Below are positions 53,671 to 62,600 of a DNA stretch of 64,000 nt, piece after piece. The stretch spans positions 186,001-250,000 of the forward strand of contig NZ_FNGY01000007.1 of the NCBI RefSeq assembly GCF_900103665.1. Direction: 5' to 3'. Every line of letters begins with the position of its first letter. Position 1 is the first letter of the stretch. The position numbers and the translations under genes are program-made. The notes under the pieces were generated by a model. That model was not told the DNA's origin, made no database searches, and saw nothing but the letters and a program-made list of their open reading frames with translations. The DNA comes from Pedobacter steynii (GTDB lineage: Bacteria > Bacteroidota > Bacteroidia > Sphingobacteriales > Sphingobacteriaceae).

Positions 53671-56600
53671 GACTGCCATCAACTTCTTCTTCCATAAAGC
53701 GGTCCAGCTCTTCCAGCGTAACGTCTTTTGCCAATCCGTAATCGGAAGGATTGAGGATCAGGCTTTGCTGTTCTTTACAATGTTGAATCAAAGTGCCCAG
53801 GTATTCCAGATACAACAGGGATAGACGTTCTATCGTAGAGGCCTCGTAATGTTTTTTACTATAGGTCCAGTCGAGGATAAGTTCCCCTCCCTGGATCATG
53901 GTATTTAAAGCCAGCTTATCTGATACCGGATAATCTGCTCCAACATTATCTCCTGCCTGTTCCACTGCCATCCCAATGACGCCTTTTTCGGCAACCATGT
54001 TGTCCAGTTGTCCGAGGTAATTGAACAAAATGTTCCATGGCTCGATCTTTTGCAGGCTTTGGTCTTTGTTCAGGTATTTTAGCACCCCATAGCCAATGCC
54101 TTTTTCCGGGATACTTCTCAATTGTTCTTTGATCAGTCTCAATTGATAACCCGGATCTTTCTCCGCTCCGATATTCAAAGACACAGGGTAAAGGTTGGTG
54201 AACCACCCTATCGTACGACTGGTATCTATACCGGCCTTAATGTCTTCCCGTCCATGTCCTTCCAATCCAACAGAAATACCGGGATGACCGGCCCATTCAG
54301 ACAATGTCTGTGTTAAAGCACACAACAACACATCGTTGATTTCCGTACGGTAAGCTTGTGGCACCTCTTGTAGTAAGGCCTGGGTAGCCGACTTGTCCAG
54401 ACGGCCAACGATGGTTCCGGTATCATTTACGGTTAACCTTTTAAAATAAACTTTGTCGGTAATTAAAGGGATGTAATTTCCTACTATGCCCGTCCAATAG
54501 CCATGTTGCTCTTGCAAAACTTCACTTTTTCCATATTCCAGAAGTGCCTGATGCCATTGGCGATAAGAAATACTTTTGCTGCCCAGCACAGATAATGCCG
54601 GAGCATCGGGTTGTGCGAGCATTAAGCTGAGGTCTTCCAGCAGAATCCGCCAGGAAACCCCATCCACAGCAAGGTGATGAACCACGAGTAATAAGCGGTT
54701 TTCCGGCTCTTTTCCTGGTGTCAGAAACAATACCGGACGGAAGATGATTCCTTTTTCAATATCCAGGTTGCGCTGAATCTGATCTCCATGTGATTTCAAC
54801 TGATCGGCAAGCTTCTTTACAGGAATTTTCTGCAAGTCGACCAGCTCCAGTTTGCTGCTTTCTGCGCCATATTCCTGTTCCCAGCCCTCGCTGGTTTTTC
54901 GGTAAGTAAAGCGCAGGGCATCATGATAATTGCTCAATTGCTCAATAACCGCCGCCAAGATCTCTGGGCTGATCGTTTTTGAAACGTTTAAAAGTACATG
55001 CTGATTGAAATGAGAAACAGCAGGATTTTCCAGATCGAAATACCATTGCTGGATCGGTAGCAATCCACTCGTGCCAGTAAGGAAACCCGTTTCCGATTGA
55101 GACTGAACTGATTTTCTGGTCGCCAGTGCGGCCACCAGGCGGGCAATGGTCTGATGGGCAAAGAGGTCTCTTGGCTGGAATTCATAACCCGCACGTTTGG
55201 CCCTGCTGACCACTTGTATGGTAATGATGGAATCTCCACCGAGTTCAAAGAAATTATCGTGAATACCGACCTTTTCAATACGAAGCAAATCTGCCCAGAT
55301 GCTGGCCAGGGCCAGTTCTGTTGCATTTCTTGGCGCTTCATACTGTTCGGTTAAACTTTCATTGGCATCTACCTCCGGCAGCAATTTCCGGTCTACTTTA
55401 CCATTGCTGGTCAGCGGGAATTTTTCTAATGATACCCATAAAGCAGGAACCATATATTCCGGTAAACGTGCTTTCAGGAAGTCAATCAGCGCTTCCCGGT
55501 TGAAGTCCCCTTCGGGTATCAGGTAAGCAACGAGTTGTTTATGTCCGCGATGATCCGGACGGGCCAGTACTACGGCTTGTTTTACCAGATCACTTTGTTG
55601 TAATACATTTTCAATTTCGCCCAGCTCGATGCGGTAACCACGGATTTTCACCTGGTCATCGATACGGCCAAGGTATTCTATATTGCCATCCGGTAACCAG
55701 CGTGCAAGGTCTCCGCTTCGATACATTCTACCGTATCCTTCCTGATCATTAGAAACGCTCTGATCAAGAGCAACAGTATCATCAAAAGGAACGTCCTGAA
55801 GAAGGGAACCTGTATGCTCAAAACCAGCTTCCTGATCCGCCACAATTTTCCGGTTAAAAGCACTTTGATGACCAAAGACTATTTCCTTAAAGAAAGGATT
55901 TGGGACAAACTTTTCAGCCGTCAGCTCCGGGCGGCTTAAATAACCCCTTGCCAATCCTGCCCCACCGATACAAAGCTCTCCTGGAACACCAACCGGACTC
56001 AACTGGTTGGCGGCATTCAAAATATAGACCTGGGTATGGCTTACCGGAATTCCGATTGGCGGTACCAGTTCGCTGTTTTCTGCAAGCAGCTCATAACTGG
56101 TCGTCACCACACTGTTTTCCGTTGGCCCGTAATTGTTGACGATTTTATATCCTAATCCTTCCAGTGAAATCGCCGATAAACGGTCTCCACCGGCAAGCAG
56201 GTATTTTAAAGCCAAATCACGTCCCCTGCTTTCCGCTACAAATTCAGGAATCAGAACGGTAGATAAAAAGCTATGGGTCACTCCTGCCTGACTGTAATAA
56301 TCAACCAATCCGGAAGGCGACAAACGCAGCTCATCATCAATGATATGCAAGCTTGCTCCGGCAACCAATGTTGGCCAGATTTCCCAGCCAAAAGCGTCGA
56401 AACCAATTCCTGCGGCAGCAGTACTTACACTTTGCTGATTCAGTTCATAACGTTCCAAATGCCAGCTCAGTAAATTAGAAAGACCGGCATGGGTAATCTC
56501 TACCCCTTTAGGCAAACCGGTAGAACCGGAAGTATAAATTACATAAACCAAATCAGACAAACTGATCAGTTGTTCCGGCGCAGTGACCGGATACTCTTCC

Positions 56601-59600
56601 GTTAACGACTCAAAATCAGCCGAATCCAGCACCTCCACATTTTCCGGAACCTGAAGGTCAAAAAGGATCTGATCCGTACTGATCAGTAAATCTGTTCCGC
56701 TATCCGAAAGCATATACAGAATTCGGTCTGCCGGATAACCCGGATCAATAGGCACATAAGCTCCACCTGCTTTCAGGATTGCCAACATACTAATGATCAC
56801 TGTAGCAGATCTTTCCAGACATACGGCAACCAACACACCAGCACCTACCCCGCTATCGCGCAGGTAATGCGCCAGACGGGAAGATTGTTCGTCCAGTTCC
56901 TGATAGCTAAGCCGCTCATTTCCAAAAACAATTGCAGGATGTGCAGGCGATAAAACAGCTGCTTTAGCAAAACGCGCAACGACACCTTCCGAAGGCAGTG
57001 CCGAGATACTTTTTGCATTAAAATCGTGCAATAGTTCCTGCCTTGAAGCCGTGTTAAAAATATCCAGATCAGCAAATTTCAACCCTTCTGAACCTATCAT
57101 TTGTTCCAGCACAGTAGAAAAATGACCGGCAATGGATTTCACATCTGCTGCCGATAACAGGCTGTTGTAATTGAAGTTCATGGCAATCTCCCTTCCGGCA
57201 ACGATAATGATGCTGAGCGGATAATTGGTATGCTCTTCTGAGGATACATTTTCTACTTTTAATTTCCAGGGTTGTGCATCCAGTGTTTCACTAACGGGAT
57301 AGTTTTCAAATACCATCAGCGTATCAAACAGATCGCCGGTAATGCCCGACAAGCGTTGGATCTCGCTAAGGCTGTTGTACTGATAGCCTCTGCTTTCGAG
57401 TTGTTCCGACTGAATCCGCTGAAGGCCTTTGGAAATGTCTTCAGACAGGCTGATCTTCCCATGAAATGGTAAAGTATTGATATACATACCCACCGCGGAT
57501 TCTACGCCAGGAAGGTTTTCAGGCCTTCCGGATACCACAATACCAAAAGAAACATGGGTACGACCGTTATAGCGGTACAGCAGGTAAGACCAAACGCCCT
57601 GCATGAGCGTATTTACCGTTACCCTGTTTTGCTGGGCATAATTGGTTAAGCGGGAAGTAAATGCGGCATCAAAATGAACAATTTCATCGCCATATCCCCC
57701 ATGCACCCGTGTCCGGTCTGAGCTGTTGCCGATAAAAGGCAGCAGGGTCGCATCTTCCAGTCCGCCGAGGTATTGTTTCCAATAAGCCCTGGCTTCTTCT
57801 TTATCCTGTCTTTCGATATAACGGATGTAGTCCTCATAACGGTCTTCCGGAAGTACAGGCAATGCTTTTCCATCGGATAGCTGCTCGTAATTGTTCAGCA
57901 AGCCCTCCATTAACGTCGGCATGGACCAACCGTCTAAAAGCAGGTGATGATGGCTCCATAAGAGGTAAAAACGATTTTCATCGAGTTTGACCAGGCCCAT
58001 CCTCATTAAAGGAGCGGCCGTAAAATCAAATCCTTTTTTAAGGTCTTCCTCTTCGTAATAACGGATGTACCTTTTTTGTGCTTCCGGGTCCATATGACTG
58101 CAGTCCAGGATTTCAAAAGGAATGCTCACATTACGGTAAACACATTGTACCGGAATTTTAAACTCGTTATAATAAAAACCGCTGCGCAGGATGCTGTGGC
58201 GCTGTAACAACGCCTCCCAGCTTTGCTTAAAAACATCTGGATCGAGGCCAACAAGCTCACAGGTAAACTGTTTGCTGTAAGCACCCGCCTCCTCGTCGTA
58301 TAAACTGTGGAACAACATACCTTCCTGCAGACCACTTAAACGGGACATGCTTTCCAGCTGCGAGCGTCGTGGCGTGCCCTGATATTCCGCATCGAGGAAC
58401 TGATCGAGTTCCTCATTGCTGATTTCCTCCGCTAAATGATAATCTGAAGGGGTAAAAACAGGTTCAGCTACGGCAACACAATGGCTGATCAAATCTCTTA
58501 AATGAGCCAGGTAATTTTCTGCCAGAGTAGCCATGGCTTCAGGATTGAAATGACGCCTGCTGTAACTCCAGCTCATCTGCAATTCTCCGCCCTGAATCAC
58601 ACTGTTCACAGAAAGCAATTCCCTTACCGGATGTTCCGGGGCAAGAGACTTACCGGAAGATTCAAGTGCTGCAGAAAGTAAGGTATCTTCTGTTTCGGTC
58701 ACGATGTTGTCCATCTGTCCGAGGTAATTGAACTCCACTTCCCATGGATCTTTGCCCTGCAATGCAGGTGCTTTGTCCAGGTATTTTAACACGCCATATC
58801 CAAGCCCGTTGTCCGGAACCTGACGCAATTGTTCTTTTAAATTCTTCAGTAAAGAAGCAGTATCTCCATCACCGGAAATGTCAAGTACGACAGGATATAA
58901 ACTGGTAAACCAGCCTACCGTGCGACTGATATCTATCGCTCCGCCGATGTCTTCCCGGCCATGACCTTCCATACCGATCACTACCCGCGAATCTCCGTTC
59001 CATCCCGCTAAAGTTAAGGCCAGTGCAGACAGCAAGAGGTCGTTGATGACCGTATGATAAGCACGTGGTGCTTCCTGTAGCAGCTGACGGGTAAACACGG
59101 CATCGAGGCTAACCTCATGTTGTGCAATGTCTTTTTCTGTCAACACGCGTGTCCATCGGTACAGGGTTTTAAGTGTTCCTGCTGAAGCCTGCGCGGTAGC
59201 CCAGTAAGCAAGTTGCTCCTGCACTTTTTTGCGGTTACCATAATCCAGCAAAGCGGTATGCCACTGACGGTAAGAAGCAGTTTTATACGCAGGAAGTGAG
59301 GAACCGTTTAACAACAATTCCAGATCATCCAGGAGGATTCTCCAGGAAACCCCATCCACCGCAAGGTGATGAACCACCAGCAATAAACGGTTGTCTGCAT
59401 CGGGAGTCAGGATCAGAACTGCCCTGAACACCAAACCTTTTTCCAGATCGAGACTGGCCTGCCAAACATCATTATGTGCTTCAATTGCTGCAGGCAATTC
59501 AGCTATTGCAAGTGCAGAGAAATCCGTCATTTCCAAAACAGCAGTATCACCGCCATATTGTTGCTCCCAGCCGTTTTCAACGGGAACATAACGGAAACCT

Positions 59601-62600
59601 AAAGCATCATGACTCGAAACAAGCTGACTGATCGCTGAAGCCAGTTTTTCCAGACTTAAGCTCTTCTTCACTTTAAGCAAAACAGACTGGTTATAATGAG
59701 ACAAATCGGATGCATCAGATTCAAAATAATGTTGCTGGATTGGTAACAATCCACTCAATCCTTCCAGTTTACCCTGTTCTCCCGAGGCGGCACCTACCAA
59801 CTCCGTTGATAAACGGGCAGATAAACCTGCGATCGTCTGATGCTGGAACAAATCCCTCGGCTGAAGGTTAAATCCTGCACGGCGCGCACGGCTCACCACC
59901 TGAATGGTGATGATCGAATCACCTCCCAATTCAAAGAAATTATCATAAATACCAACCTCTGGCAGGTGCAAGAGTTCTTGCCAGATTACGGCAAGCAATT
60001 GCTCCTGTTCGTTGCGCGGTGCCACGTAGTTATTGCTTTGCAAAGCCCCTTGTTCGGGTTCAGGTAAGTTCTTGCGGTCGATCTTGCCATTGCCGGTTAA
60101 AGGCAGCTGATCCATCGCTACAAACCAGCCTGGAACCATATATTCCGGCAGCTGGCTTTTCAGCCAGGCAACCGTTTGTTCTCTGTTAAATTCAGCTTCG
60201 CTCACTACGTAAGCCACGAGACGTTTATTCCCGCTTTCATCGGTTTTCACGACAACCGCAGCCTGAATGATACCTTCAGCCTGCTGAATCACCGTTTCAA
60301 TCTCTCCAAGTTCAATCCGGAAACCACGGATTTTCACCTGGTCATCAATCCGGCCAAGGTATTCTATGGTACCATCCGAAAGCCAGCGGCCAAGGTCACC
60401 AGTCCGGTACATCCGGTTTTCCGGAGCTTCAAACGGGCAGGATACAAACCGGGAAGCCGTCAGGTCGGGACGGTTCAGGTAACCCCTTGCCACACCGATT
60501 CCGCTCACACAAATTTCTCCCGGAACACCTACCGGACACAATTGTCCGGAAGTAGAAAGCACATAGATCCGCATGTTCTGCACCGGTTTTCCGATCGGCA
60601 CATTGATCCTTTCCGGGGCTTTAGACATGATATGGTGACAAATATCATCGGATGCTTCTGTAGGTCCGTAAGCGTTCACGACCGGAATTCTGCCATAGTC
60701 TTTATGGGCAAACCATTGTGCCAGTAAAGGTTGGCTTACTGCCTCACCGGTTACGAGTAAATAGCGTAACTGATGCAGCGTAGCCGCAATATTTTCCTGT
60801 AATACAGCAGTCAGGTACGAAGGAACAAGTTCCAGAATCGTAATCCTGTCACTCTCTACCGCTTCGATCAGCTGTGCAGGTTCCAGCAATTGTGCAGAAG
60901 AATAAATCACGGTGGTACCTCCGACCATTAAGGCAGAAAACAACTGCCATACTGAAATGTCAAAAGTATAAGATGCAGTAAAGGCAACTACCGTATTTTC
61001 ATTGAGTTGCAGATCGTTGATCTTCGCATACAGGTGGTTCAACATCCCTGCATGTTCTATCATTACCCCTTTGGGTTTTCCGGTAGAACCGGAAGTATAA
61101 ATCACATAAGCCAGATCAGCCGGTCCTGCGGGATGTACAGGAACACGGCTTCCCCAGGTCTGGATTTGTTCCCAGTCGGCATCGATTAGTACCGCATCCA
61201 GCTTAGCAAAAGCCTCATTTGAAGCTTTCAGTTCAGCGCTGGTTACAACAACTGTGGCCTGGGTATCTTCCAGCATAAAGCTGATCCGTTCTGCAGGATA
61301 AGCAGGGTCAATCGGCACATAGGCCGCGCCCGCTTTCATGATGCCCAAAATGGCTACCGCCATTTGTGCGGAACGTTCCAGACAAACCGGAACGAGACTG
61401 TCTGTGCCTACCCCTTTACTGCGCAAATAACGCGCAAGCTGATTGGCACTTTCGTCCAGGGATTTATAGGTATACACCTGATCTTCAAAAACAATGGCTT
61501 TCGCATCAGGACTTAGCAACACCTGTGTTTCAAAAAGACTGATGGCAGTTTCGGTATGCGGATAAGCAGTTTCTGTGGCATTGAACCCCTTAAATAATTG
61601 TGCCTGCTCTTCTGCTTTCAGCATGTCGATTTCGGCAAGGGTTCCGCTCTCCTGGACCAGCAACTGCTCCAACACCTGTTCAAAATGTCCTGAAATTAAG
61701 CGGACATAATCATCTTCCAGTAAAGTACTGTTGTAACTGAACAGGATTCCAATCTCTTCTGCAGCTGAGACAATAAGACTGAGCGGATAGTTCGTCTGTT
61801 CCTGTAAGGATGCGTTTTCCAGTTCCAGATGATCTGATGTACCTTCCACGACTTTACTCGCAGGATAGTTTTCATAGACGATGAGGCTGTCGAAAAGATC
61901 CCCTTCCACATTGGCGAAACGCTGGGTAACGTTCAATGGGGTATATTGATATTCCCGGCTTTGCAACTGGTTCATCTGTAACTCCTGTAACCATTGTACG
62001 ATACCCGCTTCAGGATCTATAACGGTATACAGGGGTAAGGTATTGATGTACATTCCTACCGCCCGCTCTACTCCCGGAAGTGCTTCCGGACGACCAGAAA
62101 CGGTAACGCCGAATACCACATCAGGGCGACCGGTATAGCGGTATAACAAATAAGCCCAGACGCCTTGAATAAGGGTATTTACCGTAACCCGGTGCCGTTG
62201 CGCAAAGCGGAAAAGCTGTGCAGAAATCCTGGCATCGATGATGACCGGCAATTCCCGGTAAAGCCCAAGGCCTTTGTTCCGGTTTACCGTAGTACTCACA
62301 AAAGGCAGTAAACAACCTTCATTAAGCCCTTTCAGGTAACTGCGCCAGTACAGTTCTTCCTCTTCCTTATCACGTCTTTCCGTATAACGGATATAATCTT
62401 CGTAGTTGTCTTTGGCCATCACCGGCAGGCTTTCTCCGGAGATCAATGTTTCATAAGCCAGCAATAATTTTTCCAGCAAGACCGGAATCGACCAGCCATC
62501 GAGTAACATGTGATGGAAGTTCCACAACATGCGGTGCCGCTGATCCGTCAAGCGGATCAGTGTGAGGTTCATCAGCGGCGCATTGGTAAAATCAAAACCT

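Noticed and set aside
60176..60727. Rightward 183-codon frame antisense to the first full A domain
   Set aside because: The sense strand encodes a conserved adenylation domain; there is no independent evidence.
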